From NCBI RefSeq assembly GCF_021556475.1, contig NZ_JAKGBZ010000013.1:36574-100573 (forward strand): a stretch of DNA of 64,000 bases, written 5' to 3'. This DNA is from Acidiphilium iwatense (GTDB lineage: Bacteria; Pseudomonadota; Alphaproteobacteria; Acetobacterales; Acetobacteraceae). Numbering within the stretch: the first letter of the stretch is position 1; each line of letters starts with the position of its first letter. This document shows positions 8,600 through 18,724 of this stretch, piece by piece. The notes below the pieces were generated by a model that saw nothing but the letters and a program-made list of their open reading frames with translations, did not search any database and had not been told where the DNA came from. The position numbers and the translations under genes were made by a program.

Positions 8600-9912
8600 C
8601 AGTGTTTTCCTTTTGTTAATCGGATCGTGGCCGCGCGGCCGGATTTCGTGACCTGACGGCCGCGCGCGATGGCCAGCGCATCGGCCTCGACATTCTCGGT
8701 GATGACGCTGCCCGCGCCGATGATGGCGCCGTCGCCCACCGAAACCGGTGCCACCAGGGCGACATCGGAGCCGACGAACACATCCGCGCCGATTGTCGTG
8801 CGATGTTTCGCATAGCCATCGTAATTGCAGGTGATGGTGCCGGCGCCGATATTGCTGCGCGCGCCAATCTCGGTATCGCCGAGATAGGTGAGATGGTTGG
8901 CCTTCACCCCGGCACCGAGCCGCGCCGCTTTCAACTCGACGAAATTGCCGACATGCGCACCATCCCCCACAATGCTTCCCGGCCTGATCCGCGCGTAGGG
9001 GCCGATGATCGCGCCCGGCCCGATCGTGCAGCCTTCGAGATGCGAAAAGGCGCGGATCGTCGCCCCTTCCTCGATCAGCACGCCGGGTCCGAACACCACA
9101 TGCGGCTCGACCACGACATCCGGGGCGAATGCGGTATCGGCGGAGCAGAAGACGGTTTCCGGTGCGGTCATGGTCACGCCGGCGGCGAGTGCCGTCGCGC
9201 GCAACCGCGCCTGCATCGTTGCCTCGGCGGCGGCAAGTTCGGCACGGGAATTCACCCCCCGGCATTCGTCCCACGGCGCCTCGATCACCGCGACGCGCGC
9301 ACCCTCCGCATGGGCGACGGCGACCAGATCGGTGAGGTAGAATTCGCCCTTCGCATTGGCGTCGCCGATCTTGCCCAGCCAGCGGCGCAGATTATCGGCA
9401 CGGGCGGAAAACCCGCCGACATTGCAGAGCGGGATGGCACGCTCGGCCTCGGTCGCCTCGGCGTATTCGACAATGCGCGTCGCGAAACCGGGATCGCCCA
9501 CGATACGGCCATACGCGCCGGGTTCGGGCGGGCGGGTGCCGAGCAGGGCCATCGCCGCGTCGCCATCGGCCAGCCGCGCGCGAAGCCGGCCGAGCGTGGC
9601 GCCGGTGACGAGCGCGTTGTCGCCATAGATGATCGTCACCACGCCGTCGCCGAAGCGGCCGGCGGCGGCGCGAGCGGCATCGGCGGTGCCGCGGCGCTCG
9701 TGTTGGACGATGACCTCGTGCGGGGCGGCGGCCTCGGCAACCGTCTTCATGTCCGGGCCGGTGACCACCACGATCCGGTCGAATTTCGGCTCCGCCGCGC
9801 GGACGAGGTGCGACAGCATCGGCACCCCCGCGATCCGGTGCAGCACTTTCGGCAGTTTCGACTTCATGCGGGTGCCGAGGCCGGCGGCGAGGATCACGGC
9901 GACGTGTTGCAT
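8599..9912 (-). CDS. glmU: Bifunctional GlcNAc-1-P uridyltransferase / GlcN-1-P acetyltransferase
   Basis: A 437-residue two-domain enzyme that acetylates glucosamine-1-phosphate and transfers UMP to give UDP-GlcNAc. The N-terminal pyrophosphorylase domain carries LAAGLGTRMKSKLPKVLH. The C-terminal half is a left-handed beta-helix of hexapeptide repeats (IGPGAIIGPYARIRPGS) with catalytic-region motifs VELKAARLGAGVKANHLTYL and NYDGYAKHRT. It is first in the glmU-glmS unit and divergent from gph. At 437 residues it is slightly shorter than the E. coli protein (456), as is common in Alphaproteobacteria. Confidence 0.97.
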   Translation of the reverse strand: MQHVAVILAAGLGTRMKSKLPKVLHRIAGVPMLSHLVRAAEPKFDRIVVVTGPDMKTVAEAAAPHEVIVQHERRGTADAARAAAGRFGDGVVTIIYGDNALVTGATLGRLRARLADGDAAMALLGTRPPEPGAYGRIVGDPGFATRIVEYAEATEAERAIPLCNVGGFSARADNLRRWLGKIGDANAKGEFYLTDLVAVAHAEGARVAVIEAPWDECRGVNSRAELAAAEATMQARLRATALAAGVTMTAPETVFCSADTAFAPDVVVEPHVVFGPGVLIEEGATIRAFSHLEGCTIGPGAIIGPYARIRPGSIVGDGAHVGNFVELKAARLGAGVKANHLTYLGDTEIGARSNIGAGTITCNYDGYAKHRTTIGADVFVGSDVALVAPVSVGDGAIIGAGSVITENVEADALAIARGRQVTKSGRAATIRLTKGKH

Positions 9913-9985
9913 GCGCGAAGCGGTAGCCCCGCGCGCCGGCCTGTGTCAAAGGGTTGGCGTGTCACATCGGGTTTCGGAGTATGTC

Positions 9986-10651
9986 ATGAATGATGCCAGG
10001 GCGGTGGTGTTCGATCTGGACGGCACGCTGATCGACAGCCTGCCGGACCTCGCGGCGGCGCTCAACCGCTCGCTCGCGCGCCATAATACCGGACCGATCG
10101 CGCGCGCCGATGTCGCCCCCATGGTGGGCGATGGTGCCAGGATGCTGCTCAAACGCGGCTATGCCGCCCGCAGCCTCGAACCGGGCGAGGATGACGAGGC
10201 GGAATTTCTCGCCGATTACGAGGCGCATGTGACCGATCTGACCGAGCCCTATCCGGGCATCCCGGAAGCGGTCGCGTCCCTGGCATCGCTCGGCTACCGG
10301 CTCGGCCTGTGCACCAACAAACCGGAGGCTTCGGCGCGAAAAGTGCTGTCGGCGCTCGGTCTGGAGCGATTTTTCGGCGTGGTGATCGGCGGCGACGCAA
10401 CACCTTATCGCAAGCCCGATCCGCGCCATCTGGCCGCCGTGCTGGACGGACTGGGCGCACCGAAACACCACGCCGTGATGGTGGGCGATCATCCCAACGA
10501 TCTGGCGACCGCCGCCGGCCTTGAGGTGCCGGCGATTTTCGTCACCTGGGGCTACGGCCGCGCCGAAGCGCCGATCATGATCGACGACGCGGCTGCGCTG
10601 GTGCCGGCGGTCCGGCGGATTCTCGAACCGGCGGCGGGCGGGCAGGCCTGA
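9986..10651 (+). CDS. gph: Phosphoglycolate phosphatase (HAD superfamily)
   Basis: A 221-residue HAD hydrolase. Motif I FDLDGTLIDSLPDL holds the nucleophile and acid Asp, motif II is LCTNKP, the motif III lysine is in GGDATPYRKPDP, and motif IV is MVGDHPNDLATA. The closest fit is Gph, which dephosphorylates 2-phosphoglycolate. That product arises from DNA repair and, relevant here, from RuBisCO oxygenation, since a RuBisCO operon lies 25 kb away. The start is ATG 9986, giving MNDARAVVFDLDG. It stands alone, divergent from glmU and about 90 bases before the Suf operon. Confidence 0.88.
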   Translation: MNDARAVVFDLDGTLIDSLPDLAAALNRSLARHNTGPIARADVAPMVGDGARMLLKRGYAARSLEPGEDDEAEFLADYEAHVTDLTEPYPGIPEAVASLASLGYRLGLCTNKPEASARKVLSALGLERFFGVVIGGDATPYRKPDPRHLAAVLDGLGAPKHHAVMVGDHPNDLATAAGLEVPAIFVTWGYGRAEAPIMIDDAAALVPAVRRILEPAAGGQA

Positions 10652-10745
10652 TTCAACCAAATCAAGGGTCGAATCGGCCTTGACGGACGCGCTGCGATGG
10701 CCCATTTCGGAAACAGGACCGGGTTTGTCCGCAATCGAGTGAGCC

Positions 10746-11216
10746 ATGTTGAGATTATCGCGCCTGACAGACTATGCGGTGGTGGTGCTGGTGCGGCTCG
10801 CGCAGGCCGATAAGGTCGAGACCGCGCCGAGCATCGCCGCTTCCACCGGGATACCCGAACCCACCGTCGCCAAGGTTCTCAAGAGCTTGGCGCAGAGCGG
10901 CCTCGTTGCATCCCAGCGCGGGGCGCATGGCGGCTATCGGCTGATCCGGTCGCTCGCCGCCATCCCGGTCGCGGACGTGATCGTGGCGATCGATGGCCCG
11001 ATCGCGATGACCGCCTGCGTCGAAGGGGCGGGGCTGTCGTGCGAAAGCCAGCCGCTTTGCCCGATGGCGGGGCGCTGGGGCGTGGTGAATGACGCGATCA
11101 GCGAGGCGCTGGCAAGCATCACGCTCGCCGACATGCAGAGCGCTTCGCTTCCCAGGGCATTGCGCTTCGAGGCCGGCGCGGAACCGACGCCGCTTGCGAC
11201 TTCAATCGTCGAATAG
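10746..11216 (+). CDS. Rrf2-family regulator of the SUF operon
   Basis: A 156-residue winged-helix protein: [18 protein letters not shown], then [19 protein letters not shown] and RGAHGGYRL, the Rrf2/IscR DNA-binding region. Three Cys near residues 91-106 (AC...SC...LC) match the Fe-S-binding triad of IscR-like regulators. It is the first gene of the suf operon with 8 bases before sufB, so it probably senses Fe-S status and autoregulates the operon; the role is from the family and the position. It corresponds to the SUF-system regulator subgroup (TIGR02944-like). Confidence 0.9.
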   Translation: MLRLSRLTDYAVVVLVRLAQADKVETAPSIAASTGIPEPTVAKVLKSLAQSGLVASQRGAHGGYRLIRSLAAIPVADVIVAIDGPIAMTACVEGAGLSCESQPLCPMAGRWGVVNDAISEALASITLADMQSASLPRALRFEAGAEPTPLATSIVE

Positions 11217-11224
11217 AGGATATC

Positions 11225-12676
11225 ATGCCCGCGGTTACTGAAACGATCGAAACCATCGACCGGCTCGCCGGTGGCGGCTATAAATTCGGTTTCGAGACGA
11301 ATATCGAGATGGAATTCGCGCCGAAAGGGCTGAACGAGGATATCGTGCGGCTGATTTCGGCGAAAAAAGGCGAGCCGGAATGGCTGCTCGAATGGCGGCT
11401 GAAAGCCTATCGCGCATGGCTGACGATGGAAGACCCGCATTGGGCGCGCATCCATCATCCGAAAATCGACTATCAGGATCTGCATTATTACGCGGCGCCG
11501 AAGCGTCCGGCGCCGAAATCGCTCGACGATGTCGATCCCGAACTGATCAGCATGTACGACAAGCTCGGCATTCCGCTGAACGAGCGGGCGGCACTCGCCG
11601 GCGTTGCCGTGGATGCCGTGTTCGACAGCGTTTCGGTGGCGACCACCTTCCGCGAAAGCCTCGCCAAAGTGGGCGTGATCTTCTGTTCGATCAGCGAGGC
11701 GGTGCGCGAGCATCCCGACCTTGTGCGCAAATATCTCGGCAGCGTGGTGCCGGCGGGCGACAACTATTTCGCAGCGCTGAACAGTGCCGTGTTTTCCGAT
11801 GGCAGTTTCGTGTTCATTCCGCGCGGCGTGCGCTGCCCGATGGAGCTTTCCACCTATTTCCGCATCAATGCGCGCAATACCGGCCAGTTCGAGCGGACGC
11901 TGATCATCGCCGAGGAAGGTGCGAGCGTTTCCTATCTCGAAGGCTGCACCGCACCGATGCGCGACGAAAACCAGTTGCACGCGGCGGTGGTTGAGCTGGT
12001 GGCCCTCGACGAGGCCTCGATCAAATACAGCACGGTGCAGAACTGGTATCCGGGCGATGCGCAGGGGCGCGGCGGGATCTATAATTTCGTCACCAAGCGC
12101 GGCGCGTGCCGGGGGCGGAATTCGAAAATCTCCTGGACCCAGGTGGAAACCGGCTCGGCGATCACCTGGAAATACCCGTCTTGCATCCTGCAGGGCGAGG
12201 GCTCGACCGGCGAGTTCTACTCGGTCGCGCTGACCAACAATTTCCAGCAGGCCGATACCGGCACCAAGATGATTCACCTTGCTCCCAATACGACCAGCAC
12301 GATCATCTCGAAAGGCATTTCGGCAGGCCACTCCAACAACACCTATCGCGGCCTGGTGCGGATCATGCCGCGTGCCCATGGCGCGCGGAACTTCACCCAG
12401 TGCGACAGCCTGTTGATCGGCGATCAGTGCGGCGCGCATACGGTGCCGTATATCGAAAGCCGCAATCAGAGCGCGAAGGTGGAACACGAAGCGACGACCT
12501 CGAAAATCGCCGAGGATCAGTTGTTCTATTGCCGCTCGCGCGGTCTGTCTGAAGAGGATGCGGTGGGGTTGATCGTCAACGGCTTCTGCCGCGATGTGTT
12601 GAAGGAATTGCCGATGGAGTTCGCGGTGGAAGCGCAGAAGCTGCTTGCCGTGTCGCTCGAAGGCTCGGTGGGTTGA
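11225..12676 (+). CDS. sufB: Fe-S cluster assembly protein SufB
   Basis: A 483-residue beta-helix scaffold protein of the SufBCD complex, on which Fe-S clusters are built in the cytoplasm. Recognisable stretches are [40 protein letters not shown] (including a conserved Cys), and [20 protein letters not shown] near the C-terminus. The length is typical (about 480-495). It lies 8 bases after the Rrf2 regulator and 9 before sufC. The C-terminal part is homologous to SufD downstream. Confidence 0.97.
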   Translation: MPAVTETIETIDRLAGGGYKFGFETNIEMEFAPKGLNEDIVRLISAKKGEPEWLLEWRLKAYRAWLTMEDPHWARIHHPKIDYQDLHYYAAPKRPAPKSLDDVDPELISMYDKLGIPLNERAALAGVAVDAVFDSVSVATTFRESLAKVGVIFCSISEAVREHPDLVRKYLGSVVPAGDNYFAALNSAVFSDGSFVFIPRGVRCPMELSTYFRINARNTGQFERTLIIAEEGASVSYLEGCTAPMRDENQLHAAVVELVALDEASIKYSTVQNWYPGDAQGRGGIYNFVTKRGACRGRNSKISWTQVETGSAITWKYPSCILQGEGSTGEFYSVALTNNFQQADTGTKMIHLAPNTTSTIISKGISAGHSNNTYRGLVRIMPRAHGARNFTQCDSLLIGDQCGAHTVPYIESRNQSAKVEHEATTSKIAEDQLFYCRSRGLSEEDAVGLIVNGFCRDVLKELPMEFAVEAQKLLAVSLEGSVG

Positions 12677-12685
12677 GGAACGGAT

Positions 12686-13425
<740 letters not shown>

Positions 13426-13429
<4 letters not shown>

Positions 13430-14637
13430 ACGCCGGCGATTTTCTCGATCGGATCGATCTGGCGGCGCTACCGGGAGCCGTTTCCCGGCGCGCACGGGCG
13501 GCCGCGCGGTTTCGTGCCACGGGCTGGCCGACTCGCGCCGACGAGGCGTGGCACTACACCGATCTGAATGCGCGGCTGAAGAGTTTCGATCTCGCCTTGC
13601 CGGCGGAAGCCGGTTCGGTCGCGGGACTGATCCCGGAAACCGATCTGCCGCGCATCGTGTTCGTCAATGGGCGTTTCGCGGAAGATCTGTCCACGAAAAT
13701 GCCCGGCCTCGGCTGCTATGCCAGCGATGCGGCGCTGACCGAAGGGCGCGATCAGCCGATGGTCGCGCTGAACGCGGCACTCGCGCAGGATGGCGCGGTG
13801 CTCGATATCGCCGAATCCGTCGATGCCGGCACGGTGCTTCTGGTCTCGATCGCGCACGCGGCGCACCAGGCTGCGATCGCGCCGCGCCATCGCATCAGGC
13901 TTGGTGCCGGCGCTGCGCTGACGCTGATCGAGATCGCGCGCGGCGAGGGCGAATATCTGCATAATCCGGTGGTCGAGATCGCTTTGGGCGAAGGTGCGGT
14001 GCTGCGTCATTACCGGCTGCAGGACGAGGCGATGGCGGCGGTTCATGTCGCGACGATCTTCGCCGATCTTGCGTCCGGCGCGCGCTATGATTCGTTCACG
14101 CTCAACTGCGGCGCTCGGCTCAGCCGCAACGAAACCCACGCGACGCTGGCCGGCGCCAAGGCCGATGTTCACCTGAACGCGGCACAGCTTCTGACCGGCT
14201 CGCAGCATGGCGACATCACTACCATCGTCGCCCATGACGCGCCGAACTGCGCGTCGCGCCAGACGGTGAAATCGGTGCTGTCGGGTGCCGCGCGCGGGGT
14301 GTTCCAGGGGCGGATCGAGGTTGCGCGGATCGCCCAGAAAACCGACGGCTATCAGATGAATCAGGCGCTGCTGCTTTCGCCCGACGCCGAGATCGACAGC
14401 AAGCCCGAGCTTGAGATTTTCGCCGACGACGTGAAGTGCAGCCACGGGGCCACCATCGGCGCGCTCGATCCCGAACAGGTATTCTATCTGCGCAGCCGCG
14501 GAATTCCCGAGGCGGAAGCGCGGGCGATGCTGATCCGCGCGTTTCTCGACGAGGCGCTGGAGCCGGTGACCGACGCGACGGCGCATCGTCTTTTCGAAGA
14601 CGCCATCGACGCCTGGTGGCGAAAGGGTGTCTTATGA
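13426..14637 (+). CDS. sufD: Fe-S cluster assembly protein SufD
   Basis: A 403-residue SufB paralogue forming the scaffold heterodimer. The N-terminal region has DEAWHYTDLNARLK. The C-terminal beta-helix has LEIFADDVKCSHGATIGALD and FYLRSRGIPEAEARAMLIRA, which are SufD hallmarks, including the conserved His in CSHGAT. It overlaps sufC by 4 bases and sufS by 4 bases. SufD is required for iron acquisition by the scaffold in E. coli. Confidence 0.96.
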
Positions 14638-15875
14638 GCGTCGCCATCGAACGGATCGGTTTCGACGTCGAACGAATCCGCGCGGATTTCCCGATCCTCG
14701 CGGAGCGCGTTCACGGCAGGAAGCTGGTGTTTCTCGACAGCGCCGCTTCGGCGCAGAAGCCGCGCGCGGTGATCGATGCGATGGTGCGCACGATGGAGAC
14801 GCGCTACGCCAATGTCCATCGCGGCCTGCACTGGATGAGCGAACGCTGCTCCGACGATTACGAAGGCGCACGCGACAAGGTTGCCGCTTTCCTGAACGCC
14901 GCGCGTGAGGAGATCGTGTTCGTGCGCAATGCGACTGAGGCGATCAACCTCGTCGCGCACAGCTATGGCCGCACCGTGCTCCAGCCCGGCGATGCCGTCG
15001 TGGTCAGCGAGATGGAGCACCACGCCAATCTGGTACCCTGGCAGATGCTGCGTGATTCTCATGGCATCGAGCTCCGCATCGCCAAGATCACCGAAGCCGG
15101 CGAACTGGACTTTCACGATCTGGAGCGGAATTTCGCCGATGGCCGGGTGCGGCTGCTGGCGATAACCCATATGTCGAACGTGCTCGGCACCTATACCCCG
15201 GTGGAACGGCTCGCCGCCTTCGCGCACGCCTATGGCGCCAGGATCCTGCTCGACGGCGCGCAGGCGGCGGTGCATCGCGCGGTCGACGTGCGTGCGATCG
15301 ATGCGGATTTCTATGTATTTTCCGGCCACAAGCTCTACGGGCCGAGCGGGATCGGCGTGCTCTACGGCAAGCGCGAATTGCTGGAGGCGATGCCGCCGTT
15401 CCTCGGCGGCGGCGACATGATCCGCAGCGTTTCCTACGAAAAATCGAGCTGGGCCGAGCCGCCCTATCGGTTCGAGGCGGGCACGCCCGCGATTATCGAA
15501 ACCATCGGCCTTGGTGCCGCGATCGACTATGTGAATGCGATCGGCTTCGAGGCGATCGCGGCGCATGAACGCAGCCTGACCGATCACGCGCTTGCCGTTC
15601 TGTCCGATATCGACGGGCTGCACGTGCTTGGCCGCGCGCAGGATCGCGGCGGGGTGGTGGCGTTCACGCTGGACGGCGTGCATGCGCATGACGTGGCGAC
15701 CTTGCTCGACAAGCAGGGCATCGCGGTGCGCGCGGGGCACCATTGCGCCGAGCCGCTGACACGCCGTCTGGGGCAGGACAGCACGGCGCGCGCCTCGTTC
15801 GGCGTCTATACCACGCATGGCGAAATCGATGCGCTCGTTTCAGGGCTGCGCCGGGTCAAGCAGGTATTCGGTTGA
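14634..15875 (+). CDS. sufS: Cysteine desulfurase SufS (group II)
   Basis: A 413-residue PLP enzyme that takes sulfur from cysteine for the Suf scaffold. The Schiff-base Lys lies in SGHKLYGPSG (K233). The persulfide Cys in RAGHHCAEPL (C371) has the group II (SufS/CsdA) context. The ATG at 14634 gives MSVAIERIGFD and overlaps the sufD stop. The TGA overlaps the sufU ATG by one base, consistent with SufU being the sulfur acceptor for this desulfurase. Confidence 0.96.
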   Translation: MSVAIERIGFDVERIRADFPILAERVHGRKLVFLDSAASAQKPRAVIDAMVRTMETRYANVHRGLHWMSERCSDDYEGARDKVAAFLNAAREEIVFVRNATEAINLVAHSYGRTVLQPGDAVVVSEMEHHANLVPWQMLRDSHGIELRIAKITEAGELDFHDLERNFADGRVRLLAITHMSNVLGTYTPVERLAAFAHAYGARILLDGAQAAVHRAVDVRAIDADFYVFSGHKLYGPSGIGVLYGKRELLEAMPPFLGGGDMIRSVSYEKSSWAEPPYRFEAGTPAIIETIGLGAAIDYVNAIGFEAIAAHERSLTDHALAVLSDIDGLHVLGRAQDRGGVVAFTLDGVHAHDVATLLDKQGIAVRAGHHCAEPLTRRLGQDSTARASFGVYTTHGEIDALVSGLRRVKQVFG

Positions 15876-16324
15876 TGCAGGACGTTGCCAGCATCGAGGA
15901 TCTTTACCAGAACCTCATCATGGAGCGCGCCCGCGCGCCGTGCCATGCCGGGTCGCTCGCGGCGTTCGACGCCGAGGCGGAGGGTGACAACCCGATGTGC
16001 GGCGATCGCGTGCATGTCCGCATCAGGCGCGACCGGAACCGGATCGGCGCGTTGAGCCACGAGACGCGCGGCTGCGCGATCTGCATCTCGGCCGCCGATT
16101 TGATGGGCGATGCGGTGATCGGGAAAAGTCAGGATGAAATCGGCGAACTCGCCGACGCGTTCGAGACGATGATCGCGACCGGCAATACGCCCGACCGGCC
16201 CGATTTCGCCGACTTGCGCGCGCTATCCGGCGTGCACACATATCGGTCGCGGCATCGCTGCGCGACCCTGCCGTGGCAGGCGCTGCGCGCCGCACTCGGC
16301 AAGACGGAGCATCGTCATGGATGA
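15875..16324 (+). CDS. sufU: SufU-type sulfur-transfer/scaffold protein
   Basis: A 149-residue NifU-N/IscU-like protein with three conserved Cys: NPMCGDRVHV, ETRGCAICISAADL and HRCATLPWQAL. The spacing between the second and third Cys regions is the longer SufU arrangement rather than IscU. SufU proteins receive persulfide from SufS, with zinc at the site, and stimulate it. It starts at ATG 15875 in a one-base overlap and its end overlaps sufT by 8 bases. SufU in place of SufE is common in Gram-positives and also found in some Alphaproteobacteria. Confidence 0.92.
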   Translation: MQDVASIEDLYQNLIMERARAPCHAGSLAAFDAEAEGDNPMCGDRVHVRIRRDRNRIGALSHETRGCAICISAADLMGDAVIGKSQDEIGELADAFETMIATGNTPDRPDFADLRALSGVHTYRSRHRCATLPWQALRAALGKTEHRHG

Positions 16325-16682
16325 CAATCTCATGAAATCCGAGCCGGTGACGACCTGGACGCCGGATGGCGAGACCGCGCCGGTGGTGACCGAAGACGCG
16401 GTGATCGCCGCGATCGCGACGGTGTACGATCCTGAAATTCCGGTCAATATCTTCGAACTTGGCTTGATCTATGCGATCGAGATCGAGCAGGGCCGGGTGA
16501 AGGTGGAAATGACGCTGACGGCGCCGGCATGCCCGAGCGCGCAGGAACTGCCCGAGGCGGTGCGCCTTGCCGTCGGCACCGTGCCGGGGGTTGCCGAGGT
16601 CGATGTCGAAACCGTGTGGGACCCGCCCTGGGACCCATCGCGGATGAGCGACGAAGCGCGGCTAGCGCTCAACATGTATTGA
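16317..16682 (+). CDS. sufT: SUF-system DUF59/MIP18-family maturation protein
   Basis: A 121-residue DUF59 protein. The domain spans about residues 20-118 with VYDPEIPVNIFELGLIY, EMTLTAPACPSAQELPEAV (conserved Cys) and VWDPPWDPSRMSDEARLALNM at the end. This matches the SUF-associated SufT class, an auxiliary Fe-S targeting/maturation factor. It overlaps sufU by 8 bases and is 11 bases before the A-type carrier. The biochemical role in this organism is inferred from the family. Confidence 0.92.
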   Translation: MDDNLMKSEPVTTWTPDGETAPVVTEDAVIAAIATVYDPEIPVNIFELGLIYAIEIEQGRVKVEMTLTAPACPSAQELPEAVRLAVGTVPGVAEVDVETVWDPPWDPSRMSDEARLALNMY

Positions 16683-16693
16683 ACGGTGTGACG

Positions 16694-17065
16694 ATGAGCA
16701 CGACACAAACGGATATCAAACCGGCGAAGCGCAGCCTGCCGCCGCTGATGCAACTGACCGATGAAGCGGCGGAACGGCTGAGCGCGCTTTATGCGAAGGC
16801 GGAGACGGGCAAGAAATTGCGCATCGGCGTGAGCACCAAGGGGTGTTCCGGCATGTCCTATCAGATGGATTGGGTCGATGACGCGGCGCCGACCGACGAG
16901 GTGGTGACCGACAAAGGGGTGACCGTGCTGATCGACCGCAAGGCGACGCTGTTCCTGATCGGCACCGTGATGGATTATAAGACGGATAAGTTTACCTCTG
17001 GATTTACCTTCGAGAACCCGAACGAGAAGGGCCGCTGCGGCTGCGGCGAAAGCTTTCACGTCTGA
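16694..17065 (+). CDS. sufA: A-type Fe-S carrier protein (SufA/IscA/ErpA family)
   Basis: A 123-residue HesB/IscA-family carrier. The cluster-ligating Cys triad is present: STKGCSGMSY, then GRCGCGESF near the C-terminus. It carries assembled clusters from the Suf scaffold to apo-proteins. ATG 16694 gives MSTTQTDIKPAKR. It is the last gene of the suf operon and is followed by a palindromic intergenic repeat. Confidence 0.93.
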   Translation: MSTTQTDIKPAKRSLPPLMQLTDEAAERLSALYAKAETGKKLRIGVSTKGCSGMSYQMDWVDDAAPTDEVVTDKGVTVLIDRKATLFLIGTVMDYKTDKFTSGFTFENPNEKGRCGCGESFHV

Positions 17066-17076
17066 GGGTGTCGTCC

Positions 17077-17116
17077 GTCATCTGGATTGCTTCGACGCTT
17101 TGCGTCTCGCAATGAC
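17077..17116. repeat. Short palindromic intergenic repeat (CGTCAT...ATGACG type)
   Basis: The 40 bases between the convergent sufA and hisI genes form an imperfect hairpin: an ATTGC...GCAAT outer stem and GACGC-ttt-GCGTC inner stem, bounded by CGTCA and TGACG. Elements of the form GTCAT-TGCGAG...GAAGCAATCC are widespread dispersed palindromic repeats in many bacterial genomes. It may also end transcription from both sides. Copy number in this genome cannot be judged from one window. Confidence 0.6.
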
Positions 17117-17126
17117 GTGTCCTGTT

Positions 17127-17471
17127 TTATGCGATCTCGCCGTTTGAATTGACGCTTCGATAGAAACAGTTGCGCGCGCCGGTATGACAGGCGGGGCCGG
17201 TCTGATCGACCAGAAGCAGGATCGTGTCGCCGTCGCAATCGATGCGCATTTGCACGAGACGCTGCGTGTTTCCCGAGGTTTCGCCCTTGTACCATAGTTT
17301 TTGCCGGCTCCGGCTGTAGTAGCAGACCTGGCCGGTACGCAATGTTTCCGCGATCGAGTCCCGGTTCATCCAGGCCAGCATGAGCACGTCGCCGGTGTCG
17401 TGCTGCTGCGCGATCGCCGGGATCAGGCCGGCCTCGTTGAACCGCGCCAGTTCGGCGACCGTATCGGTCAT
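17127..17471 (-). CDS. hisI: Phosphoribosyl-AMP cyclohydrolase
   Basis: A 114-residue monofunctional HisI that opens the purine ring of PR-AMP in histidine synthesis. Motifs are [38 protein letters not shown] (metal-binding Asp/Cys cluster) and [13 protein letters not shown] with the conserved Cys and His. There is no fused HisE domain. The ATG at 17471 overlaps the metC stop (ATGA), so it is the third gene of sseA-metC-hisI, an unusual operon position for a histidine gene. Confidence 0.95.
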   Translation of the reverse strand: MTDTVAELARFNEAGLIPAIAQQHDTGDVLMLAWMNRDSIAETLRTGQVCYYSRSRQKLWYKGETSGNTQRLVQMRIDCDGDTILLLVDQTGPACHTGARNCFYRSVNSNGEIA

Positions 17472-18724
17472 CGCGCCTGCTCTTCGCGATAGAGATCCTG
17501 GATCTCGTCGGCGAGGCAGGGCGACGATGCGCAGACGATCCGCTTCTGGCCGCGCAGCACGGCAAGTCCCGCGTCGATATCGGCGATCAGATCGTCGAGA
17601 TGTTCAAGCCCGATCTGCAACCGCAGCATTTCGCCGCCGAACGTGCCGGTGCCTTCGCTGCGCGTGATGGTGAAGCTCGTCGGCAGGGCCAGGCTTTCAT
17701 AGCCGCCCCATGATGCGCCGATGCCGAACAGGCGCAGCGAATCGACCATGGCGGTGACCGCTTCGTAATCGTATTCGGACTGGAACACGATGCCGAACAG
17801 CCCGCAGGCGCCGGTGAAGTCGCGTTTCCAGAATTCGTGGCCGGGACAGGAGGGCAGGGCCGGGTGCAGCACGCGCCGCACTTCCGGGCGGCCGGCGAGC
17901 CATTGCGCGATCGCGAGCGCGTTTGCCGCCTGCTGATCGAGCCGCACGCCGAGCGTGCGCGCGCCGCGCAAGGCCAGCCAGCAATCGTCCGGCGAGGCGT
18001 ATTGGCCGAGATCGAGCGCGCCGTTGCGCAGCCATTCCCAGTCCGCGTCGGTCGCGACGGTGACGGCGCCGAGCACGATATCCGAATGGCCGCCGACATA
18101 CTTGGTCAGCGCCTGGATCGACACGTCGACGCCGTGGCGGAACGGCTGGAACGTGCGGATGCCCCAGGTATTGTCCATGAACAGTTTGGCGCCATGCGCG
18201 CGGGCGACGCGCGCGAGCATCGGTACGTCCTGTACCTCGAAAGTGTGGCTGCCGGGACTTTCGGCGAACAGCACGCGGGTTTCCGGGCGCATCAGCGCGC
18301 GCAGCGCGGCTTCCTCGATCAGCGGATCGTAATACTGTGTCTCGATGCCGTAGCGCTTGAGCGTGCCGTTGCAGAACTGCCGCGTCGGGCCATAGACCGA
18401 ATCCGGCATCAGCACGTGATCGCCCGCTTTTAGATAGGCGAGCAGCGGCACGGTGACGGCGGCGAGGCCGGAGGAGACGATCTGGCAGTGGGTTCCGCCC
18501 TCGATTTCGGCGACCATCGACTGGAGCGCGAAATGGGTTTCCGTACCGTACAGCCCGTAGATTTCTTCCTGCTCCAGCCGGCGCTTGCCGATCGCGCGGC
18601 GTTCGGCGCAATCCGAATAGAGCACGGTCGAGCCGCGCACCAGCTTCGGGTTGACGAAGCCGTGGGATTTGACCGGCCGGCGCGCGGCGAGTGCCAGTTT
18701 CGTCTCGAATCGATCGGTCTTCAT
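17468..18724 (-). CDS. metC: Cystathionine beta-lyase (Cys/Met metabolism PLP enzyme)
   Basis: A 418-residue member of the gamma family of PLP enzymes. It has [13 protein letters not shown] near the N-terminus, [17 protein letters not shown], and the PLP-Lys segment [11 protein letters not shown]. The closest class is cystathionine beta-lyase, which converts cystathionine to homocysteine, pyruvate and ammonia; other trans-sulfuration specificities cannot be excluded. The start is ATG 18724 ([16 protein letters not shown]), overlapping the sseA stop. It lies between a sulfurtransferase and hisI, consistent with cysteine/sulfur metabolism. Confidence 0.88.
   Translation of the reverse strand: MKTDRFETKLALAARRPVKSHGFVNPKLVRGSTVLYSDCAERRAIGKRRLEQEEIYGLYGTETHFALQSMVAEIEGGTHCQIVSSGLAAVTVPLLAYLKAGDHVLMPDSVYGPTRQFCNGTLKRYGIETQYYDPLIEEAALRALMRPETRVLFAESPGSHTFEVQDVPMLARVARAHGAKLFMDNTWGIRTFQPFRHGVDVSIQALTKYVGGHSDIVLGAVTVATDADWEWLRNGALDLGQYASPDDCWLALRGARTLGVRLDQQAANALAIAQWLAGRPEVRRVLHPALPSCPGHEFWKRDFTGACGLFGIVFQSEYDYEAVTAMVDSLRLFGIGASWGGYESLALPTSFTITRSEGTGTFGGEMLRLQIGLEHLDDLIADIDAGLAVLRGQKRIVCASSPCLADEIQDLYREEQAR

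Noticed and set aside
6776..9274. 832-residue minus-strand open frame ending in GlmS
   Set aside because: Only the part from ATG 8599 is GlmS. The upstream extension is Arg/Gly-rich low-complexity and antisense or out of frame over glmU, a typical GC-rich shadow frame.
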